DNA of 64,000 nucleotides from Magnetospirillum sp. XM-1 (GTDB lineage Bacteria > Pseudomonadota > Alphaproteobacteria > Rhodospirillales > Magnetospirillaceae), in the NCBI RefSeq assembly GCF_001511835.1, contig NZ_LN997848.1, positions 1,054,001 to 1,118,000 on the forward strand, written 5' to 3'. The first letter of the stretch is position 1. The number at the start of each line of letters is the position of its first letter. Made by a program: the position numbers and the translations under genes. Shown here piece after piece: positions 1-12,797 of this stretch. Under the pieces are notes generated by a model. That model was not told where the DNA came from. It worked only from the letters and a program-made list of their open reading frames with translations, and did no database searches.

Positions 1-18
1 GGCTGAAACGGTTCCAGT

Positions 19-35
19 TATAGCAATTTGCTATA
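19..35. promoter_or_regulatory. Palindromic operator candidate upstream of the aromatic cluster
   Basis: The sequence TATAGCA-ATT-TGCTATA is a perfect 7-bp inverted repeat with a 3-base centre, 82 bases before the first gene of the aromatic cluster. The heptamer GCTGAAA occurs on both sides, at 2-8 and 36-42. It is AT-rich within GC-rich DNA, as expected of a dimeric regulator site. No regulator gene is adjacent within the window, so the protein that binds it is unknown. Confidence 0.45.
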
Positions 36-116
36 GCTGAAAGTGCCCCCGGGGGGCTTGGTGGGCGGGCGCGATTTTGTCACCATGGCAAGGTCGAAAG
101 CTGGGAGGCCCGACCG

Positions 117-1208
117 ATGCAAACCTCGATCCCCTGCCTGTTCATGCGCGGCGGCACATCCCGTGGTCCGTTCTTTCTGGAAAGCGACCTGCCGGCGGAC
201 ACGGCGCTCCGGGACAAGGTGCTGCTGGCGATCATGGGCTCGCCCCATGCGCGCCAGATCGACGGGTTGGGCGGCGGCCATCCCCTGACGTCGAAGGTGG
301 GGATCGTGCGGCCCAGCATGGTGCCCGGCATCGATCTCGACTTCCTGTTCGCCCAGTTGCAGCCCGACAAGGACACGGTCGATACCACGCCCAATTGCGG
401 CAACATGCTGGCCGCGGTGGTGCCCTTCGCGCTGGAACGTGGGCTGGCAGCACCCCAGGGCGAGACCACCACGCTGCGCGTACTCACGCTCAACACCGGC
501 ATGGCCTGCGACATCACCGTCCAGACCCCCGGCGGCCGGGTGGAATACGATGGCGACGCCCGCATCGACGGGGTGCCCGGCACGTCCGCGCCCATCGCCA
601 TCAACTTCCTCGATACCGCCGGTTCCGTCTGTTCCGGCCTGCTGCCCACCGGCTCGGTCAAGAACCTGATCGACGGCATCGAGGTCACCTGCATCGACAA
701 CGGCATGCCCATGGTGCTGTTCCGCGCCACGGAAGTGGGCCGTACCGGCGCCGAAAGCGTCGAATCCCTCAATGCCGACACCGAGCTCAAGACCCGCATC
801 GAGGGGCTGCGTCTGCTGGCCGGCCACCTGATGGGCCTGGGCAACGTCGCCGAGAAGAATTACCCCAAGATGTGCCTGATCGCCCCGCCGAGTGCGGGTG
901 GCGCGGTGGGAACCCGCTGCTTCATTCCCCATGTCTGTCATGACGCCATCGGCGTGCTGGCCGCCGTGACGGTGGCCACCGCCTGCGTGCTGGAGGGCAG
1001 CGTCGCCGACGGCCTGGCCAAGGTGCCCGACGGCGCGGCGAAGACCATCGCCGTCGAGCATCCCACCGGCGAGTTCAGCGTCGAGCTGGAGCTCGATCCG
1101 CAAGACCCGCAGAAGGTCGTCCGCGCCGCGCTTTTGCGCACCGCAAGGCTGCTCATGAAGGGCGAGGTGATGATCCCCGCCTCCGTCTGGGAAGGAAAAC
1201 CCGCATGA
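117..1208 (+). CDS. ligU: 4-oxalomesaconate tautomerase (PrpF family; LigU/GalD type)
   Basis: The 363-residue product belongs to the PrpF family of two-domain isomerases with a diaminopimelate-epimerase-like fold. It begins MQTSIPCLFMRGGTSRGPFF, a hallmark N-terminus of the family, and carries a DTTPNCGNM motif. In the 4,5-cleavage route these enzymes interconvert the keto and enol forms of 4-oxalomesaconate so that the hydratase can act. The start is supported by a GGGAGG ribosome site 8 bases upstream. It is first in the cluster, overlaps ligJ by 4 bases, and is followed by every other pathway enzyme. The PrpF family also includes 2-methylaconitate isomerase; the neighbours make the aromatic role much more likely. 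The gene could equally be named galD. Confidence 0.9.
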   Translation: MQTSIPCLFMRGGTSRGPFFLESDLPADTALRDKVLLAIMGSPHARQIDGLGGGHPLTSKVGIVRPSMVPGIDLDFLFAQLQPDKDTVDTTPNCGNMLAAVVPFALERGLAAPQGETTTLRVLTLNTGMACDITVQTPGGRVEYDGDARIDGVPGTSAPIAINFLDTAGSVCSGLLPTGSVKNLIDGIEVTCIDNGMPMVLFRATEVGRTGAESVESLNADTELKTRIEGLRLLAGHLMGLGNVAEKNYPKMCLIAPPSAGGAVGTRCFIPHVCHDAIGVLAAVTVATACVLEGSVADGLAKVPDGAAKTIAVEHPTGEFSVELELDPQDPQKVVRAALLRTARLLMKGEVMIPASVWEGKPA

Positions 1209-2233
1209 TCATCGACATTCACGGCCATTACACCACCGCGCCCAAGGCGCTGGAGGAATGGCGCAACCGCCAGATCGCCGGCCTCAAGGACTCGTCCCAG
1301 GCGCCCAAGGTCGCGGAACTTAAGATCAGCGACGATGATCTGCGCGAAACCATCGTCACCAACCAGCTGGCCAAGATGAAGGAGCGCGGTTCCGACCTCA
1401 CCATCTTCTCGCCCAGGGCCAGTTTCATGGCGCACCATATCGGCGATTTCCAGACGTCGTCGACCTGGGCCGCTATCTGCAACGAGCTGTGCGCCCGTGT
1501 GGCCAAGCTGTTCCCCGACAATTTCATCGGCGCGGCCATGCTGCCGCAAAGTCCGGGCGTGGACCCCAAGACCTGCGTCCCAGAGATCGAGAAGTGCGTG
1601 AAGGAATACGGCTTCGTCGCCATCAACCTCAATCCCGATCCGTCGGGCGGGCACTGGACCTCGCCGCCGCTGTCCGACCGCCACTGGTACCCCATCTACG
1701 AGGCCATGGTGGAATACGGCCTGCCGGCCATGATCCACGTATCCACCTCGTGCAATGCCTGCTTCCACACCACGGGCGCCCATTACCTCAACGCCGATAC
1801 CACGGCGTTCATGCAGTGCCTGACCTCGGATTTGTTCAAGGACTTCCCCGACCTCAAGTTCGTCATTCCGCACGGCGGCGGCGCGGTGCCCTATCACTGG
1901 GGCCGCTTCCGGGGCCTGGCGCAGGAGCTGAAGAAGCCCCTGCTGCGCGACCACCTGCTCAACAACATCTTCTTCGACACCTGCGTCTACCACCAGCCGG
2001 GCATCGACCTGCTGACCAAGGTGATCCCGGTGGACAACATCCTGTTCGCCTCCGAGATGATCGGCGCGGTCCGCGGTATCGATCCCGAGACCGGGCACTA
2101 TTACGACGACACTAAGCGCTACATCGAGGCGACGCTGAACCTGTCGGCGGAAGACCGCTTCAAGGTCTACGAGGGCAATGCAAGGCGGGTCTATCCCCGT
2201 CTCGACGCGGCGCTCAAGGCAAAGGGGCTGTGA
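1205..2233 (+). CDS. ligJ: 4-oxalomesaconate hydratase
   Basis: This is a 342-residue amidohydrolase-superfamily protein. It opens with MIIDIHGHYTT, whose HxH pair (residues 6 and 8) is the usual metal-binding motif. Further metal or active-site histidines are expected in the MIHVSTS and FVIPHGGGA segments. The enzyme adds water to 4-oxalomesaconate to give 4-carboxy-4-hydroxy-2-oxoadipate in the cytoplasm. Its ATG overlaps the end of the tautomerase gene (ATGA), which implies translational coupling. Length matches LigJ from sphingomonads (about 340 residues). Amidohydrolase relatives include decarboxylases, but position between ligU and ligK supports hydratase. Confidence 0.92.
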   Translation: MIIDIHGHYTTAPKALEEWRNRQIAGLKDSSQAPKVAELKISDDDLRETIVTNQLAKMKERGSDLTIFSPRASFMAHHIGDFQTSSTWAAICNELCARVAKLFPDNFIGAAMLPQSPGVDPKTCVPEIEKCVKEYGFVAINLNPDPSGGHWTSPPLSDRHWYPIYEAMVEYGLPAMIHVSTSCNACFHTTGAHYLNADTTAFMQCLTSDLFKDFPDLKFVIPHGGGAVPYHWGRFRGLAQELKKPLLRDHLLNNIFFDTCVYHQPGIDLLTKVIPVDNILFASEMIGAVRGIDPETGHYYDDTKRYIEATLNLSAEDRFKVYEGNARRVYPRLDAALKAKGL

Positions 2234-2258
2234 ACCGACGAGCCGACGGCGAGGCGGC

Positions 2259-2319
2259 AAGCGCAAAGCGCGCCGCGGCTTATGCCGCGAAAGCCAAGCG
2301 AAGCGCCGGCGATTGAGGC
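2259..2319 (+). repeat. Dispersed palindromic repeat, family 1, copy A
   Basis: This intergenic element between ligJ and ligK contains the hairpin GCGC-AAA-GCGC (2261-2271) and the hairpin CGCGGC-TTAT-GCCGCG (2274-2289). It ends with GCGCCGGCGATTGAGG (2303-2318). The same order of parts occurs inverted at 21391-21460, and a shortened version lies at 32893-32936. Stem sequences differ between copies but stay complementary. It ends 19 bases before the ligK start codon, so it also forms part of the ligK leader. Confidence 0.7.
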
Positions 2320-2337
2320 AATGAAAGGAACGTACCC

Positions 2338-3021
2338 ATGAACAACCTCGGCATCGTCAAGCGCAACATCGTCCGGGCCGACAAGGCGGCGGTGGAGAAA
2401 CTGTCGAAATTCGGCGTCGCCACCATCCACGAAGCCATGGGCCGGGTCGGGCTGATGAAGCCTTATATGCGTCCCATCTACACCGGCGCGCATTTGTGCG
2501 GCACGGCGGTGACCGTGCTGCTGCATCCCGGTGACAACTGGATGATGCACGTGGTGGCCGAGCAGATTCAGCCCGGCGACGTGGTGGTCGCCGCCATCAC
2601 CGCCGACTGCACCGACGGCTTCTTCGGCGATTTGCTGGCCACCTCGTTCCGGGCGCGTGGCGCCGTCGGTCTGGTGATCGACGCCGGGGTGAGGGACGTC
2701 AAGGACCTCACCGCCATGAACTTCCCCGTCTTCTCCAAGGCCATCAGCGCCAAGGGCACCATCAAGGCCACGCTGGGCTCGGTGAACATTCCGGTGGTCT
2801 GCGCCGGAGCAAGCGTCAATCCCGGCGACGTGGTGGTCGCCGACGACGACGGCGTGGTGGTGGTGCCTGCCGCCATCGCGCAACAGGCCGCCGACGCGGC
2901 CCAGGCCCGCGAGGACAACGAGGCGGCCAAGCGCCAGCGCCTGGCTTCCGGTGAACTGGGCCTCGACATGTACAAGATGCGCGAAGCCCTGGAAAAGGCG
3001 GGTCTCAAGTATGTCGACTGA
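2338..3021 (+). CDS. ligK: 4-carboxy-4-hydroxy-2-oxoadipate aldolase / oxaloacetate decarboxylase
   Basis: The 227-residue product is a class II (metal-dependent) aldolase of the RraA-like family. The segment [12 protein letters not shown] carries the conserved Arg-Asp pair that binds substrate and metal. LigK-type enzymes split 4-carboxy-4-hydroxy-2-oxoadipate into pyruvate and oxaloacetate, the last step of the pathway, and also decarboxylate oxaloacetate. AAAGGA precedes the ATG. The 104 bases between ligJ and ligK hold repeat copy A, the longest gap within the run from ligU to ligB. The 3' end overlaps the next gene by 11 bases. Confidence 0.93.
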   Translation: MNNLGIVKRNIVRADKAAVEKLSKFGVATIHEAMGRVGLMKPYMRPIYTGAHLCGTAVTVLLHPGDNWMMHVVAEQIQPGDVVVAAITADCTDGFFGDLLATSFRARGAVGLVIDAGVRDVKDLTAMNFPVFSKAISAKGTIKATLGSVNIPVVCAGASVNPGDVVVADDDGVVVVPAAIAQQAADAAQAREDNEAAKRQRLASGELGLDMYKMREALEKAGLKYVD

Positions 3022-3921
3022 TCTTTCCATCGGCCTGATCGGCTATGGCGAGGTCGGCCGCATCCTCGCTGAGGATCTGCGGGCCCAGGGCATGCGTGTC
3101 CTGGCCTACGACATCAAGCTGAATGGTCCGGCCGGTGGTGAACTGGTGGAGCACGCCGCCCGCTTCGGGGTGGAACTGACCGGCGGCCATGCCGAACTGG
3201 CGGCCCTGTCCACCCTGGTGATCTCGGCGGTGACCGCGTCGCAGGCGGTGCCGGTGGCGGCGGCTTGCGCGCCGGGGATTCGGGCCGGGACGTGGTTCCT
3301 GGATTTCAACTCGGCCTCGCCCAAGGCCAAGATCGAGGCGGCGGGACTGGTCACTGCTGCTGGCGGTCGCTTCGTCGAAGGCGCGGTGATGACCTCGGTG
3401 CCGCCTTATCGCATCAAGGTGCCGCTGCTGCTGGGCGGTCCCGAGGCTGCGGGGCTGGAACTGCTGCTGAGCGGTCTGGGCTTCGCGCCCAAGGTGGCGT
3501 CGGACCGGTTGGGCGTGGCGTCCGCCACCAAGATGTGCCGGTCCGTGATGATCAAGGGCCTGGAGGCCATGGTGATCGAAAGCTTCACCACCGCCCGGGC
3601 CTATGGCGTCGAGGATGCGGTGATCGCTTCGCTGGAAGAGACCTTCCCCGCCATGGAGTGGGAAAAGCTGGGCGCCTATTTCTTCCAGCGGGTGATCCAA
3701 CACGGCCGCCGCCGCGCCGAGGAAGTGCGTGAAGTGGCCCGCACGGTGCGCGAAGCCGGGCTCGACCCCTTTTCCGCCGCCGGCACCGCTGAGCGCCAGG
3801 CCTGGGTTGCCGATCTGGCCGACGAGGGCGTGTTCGGCCCCAAATCCGCCGCCGGCTTCGCGCGTTCGGGCGACTGGCGGATCGAAGCCGACCGCATCAT
3901 CGCTTTTGAGAAGGACAAGTC

Positions 3922-3925
<4 letters not shown>
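3011..3925 (+). CDS. NAD(P)-dependent oxidoreductase with DUF1932 C-terminal domain
   Basis: The protein has 304 residues. An N-terminal Rossmann fold ([17 protein letters not shown], about residues 7-25) resembles 6-phosphogluconate and 3-hydroxyisobutyrate dehydrogenases. The C-terminal all-helical part contains [16 protein letters not shown], where a conserved lysine is expected in the active site. The ATG at 3011 is chosen because the Rossmann motif starts at once and the gene then overlaps ligK by only 11 bases. The frame stays open further upstream, but that extension lies within ligK. It overlaps ligI by 4 bases, so it is embedded in the operon. No step of the textbook 4,5-pathway needs it; its substrate is unknown and is probably a hydroxy acid or semialdehyde linked to this pathway. 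Confidence 0.85.
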
Positions 3926-7039
<3,114 letters not shown>

Positions 7040-7046
7040 GCCCATC

Positions 7047-8036
7047 ATGGAACAGCGCCGCGTCGGCCCCTTCACCGTTTCCGCCCTGGCCCTTGGCTGC
7101 ATGAATCTCAGCCATGCCTACGGCACGCCGCCCGCCAAGGAGGATGCGGTGGCGCTGCTGCATCGGGCGCTCGATTCCGGCGTGGATTTCTTCGACACGG
7201 CGGCGCTGTACGGCTTCGGCGCCAACGAAAGCCTGGTGGGGCCGGTGCTGGCCCCCCACCGCCACCGCATCACCCTGGCCAGTAAGTGCGGCATGTTCGG
7301 CGTGGACGGCAAGCGCGTCATCGACGGCAGCCCGGCCGCCATCCGCCGCACCTGCGAGGAGAGCCTCAAGCGCCTGGGGACCGAAATCATCGACCTCTAT
7401 TACCTCCACCGCCTGGACCCCAAGGTGGATATCGAGGACAGCGTCGGGGCCATGGCCGAACTGGTGCGGCAAGGCAAGGTCCGTGCGCTGGGCCTGTCCG
7501 AGGTCTCGGCCGCCACCATCCACCGCGCTCATGCGGTCCATCCCATCGCGGCGGTGCAGAGCGAATACTCGCTGTGGACCCGCAATCCCGAGATCAAGGT
7601 GCTGGAGACCTGCCGCGAACTGGGTATCGCCTTCGTCGCCTTCAGTCCCCTGGCGCGCGCCTTCCTCACCGGAGCGCTCACCGACCCGGCGACGCAGTTG
7701 GAGGCCAAGGACATCCGCCGCCAGATGCCGCGCTTCGAGCCCGAACCCTACGCCGCCAATCTGCGTCTGCTGGACGGCTACAAGGCCATCGCGGCGGAAA
7801 TGGGCTGCACCCCCGCCCAGCTGGCCCTGGCCTGGGTCCTGGCCAAGGGCGAGCATATCGTCGCCCTGTTCGGCACCAAATCCGCCGCCCATCTGGACGA
7901 GGACCTGGGCGCCGACGGCATTCGCCTGTCTGCGGACACCATCGCCCGGCTGGACCGGCTCATCAATCAGAACACCGTGACCGGGACCCGCTACAACGCG
8001 GCAACCCAGGCCGACATCGACACCGAAGAGTTCTAG
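7047..8036 (+). CDS. Aldo/keto reductase
   Basis: A 329-residue aldo/keto reductase with a (beta/alpha)8 barrel. The tetrad can be read: Asp and Tyr in FDTAALYGFG, Lys in LASKCGMFG, His in YYLHRLDP. It resembles the AKR13-like NADPH reductases. It lies 7 bases after ligC and 15 before ligA, so it is co-transcribed with the pathway. No known step of protocatechuate 4,5-cleavage requires it. Reduction of an aromatic aldehyde or a ring-cleavage semialdehyde are possible roles, but this is inference. Confidence 0.87.
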   Translation: MEQRRVGPFTVSALALGCMNLSHAYGTPPAKEDAVALLHRALDSGVDFFDTAALYGFGANESLVGPVLAPHRHRITLASKCGMFGVDGKRVIDGSPAAIRRTCEESLKRLGTEIIDLYYLHRLDPKVDIEDSVGAMAELVRQGKVRALGLSEVSAATIHRAHAVHPIAAVQSEYSLWTRNPEIKVLETCRELGIAFVAFSPLARAFLTGALTDPATQLEAKDIRRQMPRFEPEPYAANLRLLDGYKAIAAEMGCTPAQLALAWVLAKGEHIVALFGTKSAAHLDEDLGADGIRLSADTIARLDRLINQNTVTGTRYNAATQADIDTEEF

Positions 8037-8051
8037 AGAGGGAACCGAAAC

Positions 8052-8405
8052 ATGAGCACCAAGACGAAACGGGTGATCCCCGGAACGACCATCTTCGACG
8101 GGGATATGGCTCGCAAGGGTTATGCGCTCAACAAGATGTGCTACTCGTTCAATTCCGAACGCAACCGCCAGGACTTCCTGAAAGATCCGGCCGCCTATTG
8201 CGACAAGTTCAGCCTGAACGACGAGCAGAAGAAGGCGGTCCTCAGCCTGCAGGTCCTCGACATGCTGGCGGCGGGCGGCAACGCCTATTTCATCGCCAAG
8301 CTGGGCGGCATCTACAAGCTGGACATGCAGGACGTCGGCGCGCAGCAGACCGGCGTCACCAAGGAAGAATTCCAGGCGAAGCTGGTCGCCGCGGGGAGGG
8401 AATAG
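8052..8405 (+). CDS. ligA: Protocatechuate 4,5-dioxygenase alpha subunit
   Basis: The 117-residue protein is the small subunit of the extradiol dioxygenase that opens protocatechuate between C4 and C5. It shares [21 protein letters not shown] and AAGGNAYFIAKLGG with the N-terminal domain of the fused enzyme at 4836-6089, so the two are clearly related. LigA caps the active site formed by LigB. The ligB start follows after two bases. Confidence 0.95.
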   Translation: MSTKTKRVIPGTTIFDGDMARKGYALNKMCYSFNSERNRQDFLKDPAAYCDKFSLNDEQKKAVLSLQVLDMLAAGGNAYFIAKLGGIYKLDMQDVGAQQTGVTKEEFQAKLVAAGRE

Positions 8406-8407
8406 GA

Positions 8408-9247
8408 ATGGCCAAGATCGTCGGCGGCATCAACGTCACCCATGTGCCCTATTTGGGCCGCGCCATCGCGGGCAACCTGCAGCAGGAGCCCTATTGGAAG
8501 CCCTTCTTCGACGGCTTCCCGCCGGTCCAGGCCTGGCTCGACAAGGTCAAGCCGGACGTGGCGGTGGTGGTCTACAACGACCACGGCCTGAACTTCTTCC
8601 TCGACAAGATGCCCACCTTCGCCATCGGCGCCGCCCCCGAGTACCACAACGCCGACGAGGGCTGGGGTATTCCCACCGTGGCCCCCTTCGCCGGAGACGT
8701 GGACCTGTCGTGGCATCTGGTCGACCAGCTGATCGAGGCGGAATTCGACCTCACCACCTGCCAGGAAATGCTGGTGGACCACGCCTTCACCCTGCCCATC
8801 GAAATGCTGTGGCCGGAGCGCGGGCCTAAGACCATCCGCACCGTGCCCATCTGCCAGAACACCGTGCAGTTCCCGCTGCCCAGCCCTAAGCGCTGCCTGG
8901 CCTTCGGCCGCGCCATCGGCAAGGCCATCGAGGCGTGGGATAGCGACGCCCGCGTGGTGGTGCTGGGCACCGGCGGACTGTCGCACCAGCTGGACGGCAA
9001 GCGGGCCGGCTTCATCAACAAGAAGTTCGACCTGGAATTCATGGACAAGCTGGTCACCGATCCCGACTGGATCAGCCAGTATTCCGTCCCCGACATCGTC
9101 GAGCTGACCGGCACCCAGGGCGTCGAGCTGCTCAACTGGGTCACCTGCCGCGGTGCGCTGGGCGACAAGGTCCGGACCGTCCACACCAACTACCACATCC
9201 CCATCTCCAACACCGCCGCCGGCCTGCTGGCCATGGAGACGGTGTAG
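8408..9247 (+). CDS. ligB: Protocatechuate 4,5-dioxygenase beta (catalytic) subunit
   Basis: The 279-residue catalytic subunit binds non-haem Fe(II). Ligand candidates are His12 (INVTHVPYLG), His59 (VVYNDHGLNFF) and the Glu in TQGVELLNW. The catalytic base is expected in GTGGLSHQL. The enzyme cleaves protocatechuate to 4-carboxy-2-hydroxymuconate-6-semialdehyde. The ATG at 8408 follows the ligA stop directly; the open frame upstream only overlaps other genes. A strong hairpin lies between its stop and pobA. Confidence 0.95.
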   Translation: MAKIVGGINVTHVPYLGRAIAGNLQQEPYWKPFFDGFPPVQAWLDKVKPDVAVVVYNDHGLNFFLDKMPTFAIGAAPEYHNADEGWGIPTVAPFAGDVDLSWHLVDQLIEAEFDLTTCQEMLVDHAFTLPIEMLWPERGPKTIRTVPICQNTVQFPLPSPKRCLAFGRAIGKAIEAWDSDARVVVLGTGGLSHQLDGKRAGFINKKFDLEFMDKLVTDPDWISQYSVPDIVELTGTQGVELLNWVTCRGALGDKVRTVHTNYHIPISNTAAGLLAMETV

Positions 9248-10477
<1,230 letters not shown>

Positions 10478-10576
10478 TCCCCGCTCCAGACAAGCAGTGA
10501 CGTCAAGGGCCCATTACGAGGCCCGACGCCCCCCTCTTGCCCGAAATCGGGCCGAAAACCGGATGGAAGCCAAGGA

Positions 10577-11974
10577 ATGACCCAGAGCAACACACTGAAT
10601 ATCCAGACTTTTCTAAACGAGAGCCGCTTCTCGCCCTATCAGTGGACGGTTTTCGCGCTGTGCTTCTTCGTGGTGCTGCTCGACGGCTTCGACACGGCGG
10701 CCATCGGCTATATCGCGCCCTCCCTGCTCAAGGAATGGGGCATCAGCAAGCCGGCACTGGGCCCGGTGCTGTCGGCCGCCCTGTTCGGTCTGGCGGCCGG
10801 TGCCCTGTCGGCCGGGCCGCTGGCCGACCGCTTCGGCCGCCGGCTGGTGCTGACCGCCTCGACCCTGCTGTTCGCCCTGGCCAGCTTCGCCTGCGCCTAT
10901 GCCGGCAGTCTGGACGAGTTGACGGTCATGCGCTTCGTCACCGGCATCGGCCTGGGTGCGGCCATGCCCAACGCCGTCACCCTGATCAGCGAATACTGCC
11001 CCGACCATCGCCGCTCGCTGATCACCAACGCCATGTTCGCGGGCTTTCCCCTGGGCGCCGCCCTGGGCGGCTTCCTTGCCGCCTGGATGATTCCGCAATG
11101 GGGCTGGCGCTCGGTGCTGGTGCTGGGTGGCGTCGCGCCCCTGGCCCTGGTGGCGCTGATGGCCGTTTCCTTGCCGGAATCCATCCGCTACATGGTGGCC
11201 CGCAAGCAGCCGGCCGAGCGCATCACCAAGGTGCTGGCCCGCATCTCGGCCTCTGCCGCCGGGGCCCGCGACTTCGTCCTGGTCGAAGCGGCGCCCAAGG
11301 CGGCGGCCACGGCCAAGACCGGGCTGGGCCTGGTGCTGTCCAAGAGCTATCTGGTGGGCTCGGTGATGATGTGGCTGGCCTATTTCATGGGGCTGGTGAT
11401 CTTCTACGGCCTGATCAACTGGATGCCGCTGCTCTTGAAGGATGCCGGCCTGGACCCCAAGACCGCCACCCTGATCTCGGCCCTGTTCCCCCTGGGCGGC
11501 GTCGGCGCCATCTTCTTCGGCTGGCTGATGGACCGCGCCAACGGCAACAAGGTGATCGCCGCCGGCTACGTGGCCACCGCGCTGTTCATCTTCGCCATCG
11601 GCCAGGCGGTGGGCAATGTGGGCGTCCTGGTGGTCCTGGTCCTGGTGGCGGGCACCTTGATGAACACCGCCCAGTCCTCCATGCCGGCGCTCGCCGCCGG
11701 CTTCTACCCCACCTCGGGGCGCGCCACCGGGGTGGCCTGGATGCTGGGCATGGGCCGCTTCGGCGGCATCGTCGGCTCCATGCTGGTGGCCGAGCTGTCG
11801 CGGCGTCAGCTGGGATTCGCCGAGATGTTCACCATCATCGCCATTCCCGGCCTGATCGCGGCGGGCGGGCTGCTCGTCAAGCAGATGGCCCATCCCGAGA
11901 CCCCGGCCGAGCACGACGCCACGGTGGGCGAGGCCCACGAGCATGCCCAGGAGGCCCGGCTGGGCGGGCATTGA
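10577..11974 (+). CDS. Aromatic acid:H+ symporter, MFS superfamily (PcaK-like)
   Basis: A 465-residue, 12-helix major facilitator protein. The first helix contains LLDGFDTAAIGYIAPSL, the DGFD signature of the AAHS family (PcaK, BenK, GalT), and loop 2-3 has GPLADRFGRRLV. The C-terminus is a His/Glu-rich tail ending EARLGGH. It would carry 4-hydroxybenzoate, protocatechuate or gallate into the cell with protons. The specific substrate cannot be read from sequence; adjacency to pobA favours 4-hydroxybenzoate. The 99-base gap from pobA holds only small hairpins. Confidence 0.9.
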   Translation: MTQSNTLNIQTFLNESRFSPYQWTVFALCFFVVLLDGFDTAAIGYIAPSLLKEWGISKPALGPVLSAALFGLAAGALSAGPLADRFGRRLVLTASTLLFALASFACAYAGSLDELTVMRFVTGIGLGAAMPNAVTLISEYCPDHRRSLITNAMFAGFPLGAALGGFLAAWMIPQWGWRSVLVLGGVAPLALVALMAVSLPESIRYMVARKQPAERITKVLARISASAAGARDFVLVEAAPKAAATAKTGLGLVLSKSYLVGSVMMWLAYFMGLVIFYGLINWMPLLLKDAGLDPKTATLISALFPLGGVGAIFFGWLMDRANGNKVIAAGYVATALFIFAIGQAVGNVGVLVVLVLVAGTLMNTAQSSMPALAAGFYPTSGRATGVAWMLGMGRFGGIVGSMLVAELSRRQLGFAEMFTIIAIPGLIAAGGLLVKQMAHPETPAEHDATVGEAHEHAQEARLGGH

Positions 11975-11981
11975 TAATGGA

Positions 11982-12010
11982 AAGGGGCGCCTGCAGCAGC
12001 GGGCGCCCTT
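11982..12010. terminator. Hairpin between convergent genes, probable bidirectional terminator
   Basis: GGGCGCC (11985-11991) pairs with GGCGCCC (12002-12008), extended by an A-T and a G-T pair. It lies between the stop of the MFS gene (+) and the stop of the PAP2 gene (-), a place where transcripts from both strands must end. AAAG flanks the left arm and CTTA the right, giving short U-tracts on either strand. Confidence 0.5.
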
Positions 12011-12797
12011 ACTCCGCCAGTTTCTTGTCCCGCTCGAAGCGGACGCGGACGTCGATGCCGCGCCGGGTCAGCAGGGAATGCAGCGCCAGGGTGACCATGA
12101 CGCCCAGCCAGGCCCCGGCCACCACGTCCGACAGGAAATGCACGGTGGTCAGCACCCGCGAGAGCGCCACCAGCAGCGCCACGGTGAGAAAGGCCAGGTC
12201 GTAGCGCGGGAAGATCAGGGCCAGCGCCGTCATGGCGGCGAAGATGGCCTGGGAGTGGCCCGACGGGAACGAATTGGTGAGATAGCCCCGGGTCAGCGGC
12301 ACGAAGTCGTAGACGTTGCTGTCGAACAGCATGGCCGGGCGGGTGCGGCCCACCAGCACCTTGATGATGTTGCCCGCGATGCCCGACGCCGCCATGGCAA
12401 GGAACAGGAAGCCGGGAACCCACGCGGCGCGGCGCAGGCGGTCGCGCTTTTCGCCAACCGGTGCGGCCAGCATGGACAGGATTAGGCCCAGCGTCAGGAT
12501 GCCGGCGGGAAACAGCCACACCCCGCCCAGGCCCAGATGGGTGACGGTCTTCCAGAAACCCTCGAACTCGCCGGTCACCCGGGCCTTGAGAAAGCGGGCC
12601 AGCGGCCGGTCGAGGAGAAAATAGCCGATCACCACCACCAGGGCGCAGTAGATGGTGCCCCAGGTCCGGGGGCGGCGGACCGTGCGTTCCCACTGTCCGG
12701 CGGTGAACGAACGGAAGCCGGTCAGTTCCTCCCAGACCAGGGCGACGCGGTCGCCACCCTTCTCCCATTGGCGGACGATGACATCCAGGGCCCTCAT
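12009..12797 (-). CDS. PAP2-family membrane phosphatase
   Basis: The 262-residue multi-pass protein carries all three PAP2 motifs: KVLVGRTRP, FPSGHS and SRVLTTVHFLSDVVAG. Such enzymes remove phosphate from lipid phosphates or pyrophosphates at the periplasmic face, for example undecaprenyl pyrophosphate, phosphatidate or lipid A. The ATG at 12797 is used because it overlaps the stop of the upstream GT39 gene by 4 bases. The pairing with a polyprenyl-phosphate-sugar-dependent transferase suggests recycling of the lipid carrier or modification of lipid A, but the substrate is not settled. Confidence 0.88.
   Translation of the reverse strand: MRALDVIVRQWEKGGDRVALVWEELTGFRSFTAGQWERTVRRPRTWGTIYCALVVVIGYFLLDRPLARFLKARVTGEFEGFWKTVTHLGLGGVWLFPAGILTLGLILSMLAAPVGEKRDRLRRAAWVPGFLFLAMAASGIAGNIIKVLVGRTRPAMLFDSNVYDFVPLTRGYLTNSFPSGHSQAIFAAMTALALIFPRYDLAFLTVALLVALSRVLTTVHFLSDVVAGAWLGVMVTLALHSLLTRRGIDVRVRFERDKKLAE

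Noticed and set aside
18..3703. Long open frames on the - strand across the aromatic cluster
   Set aside because: They lie opposite convincing genes and their translations are low-complexity, rich in Gly, Ala, Arg and His, as expected from GC-rich antisense frames.
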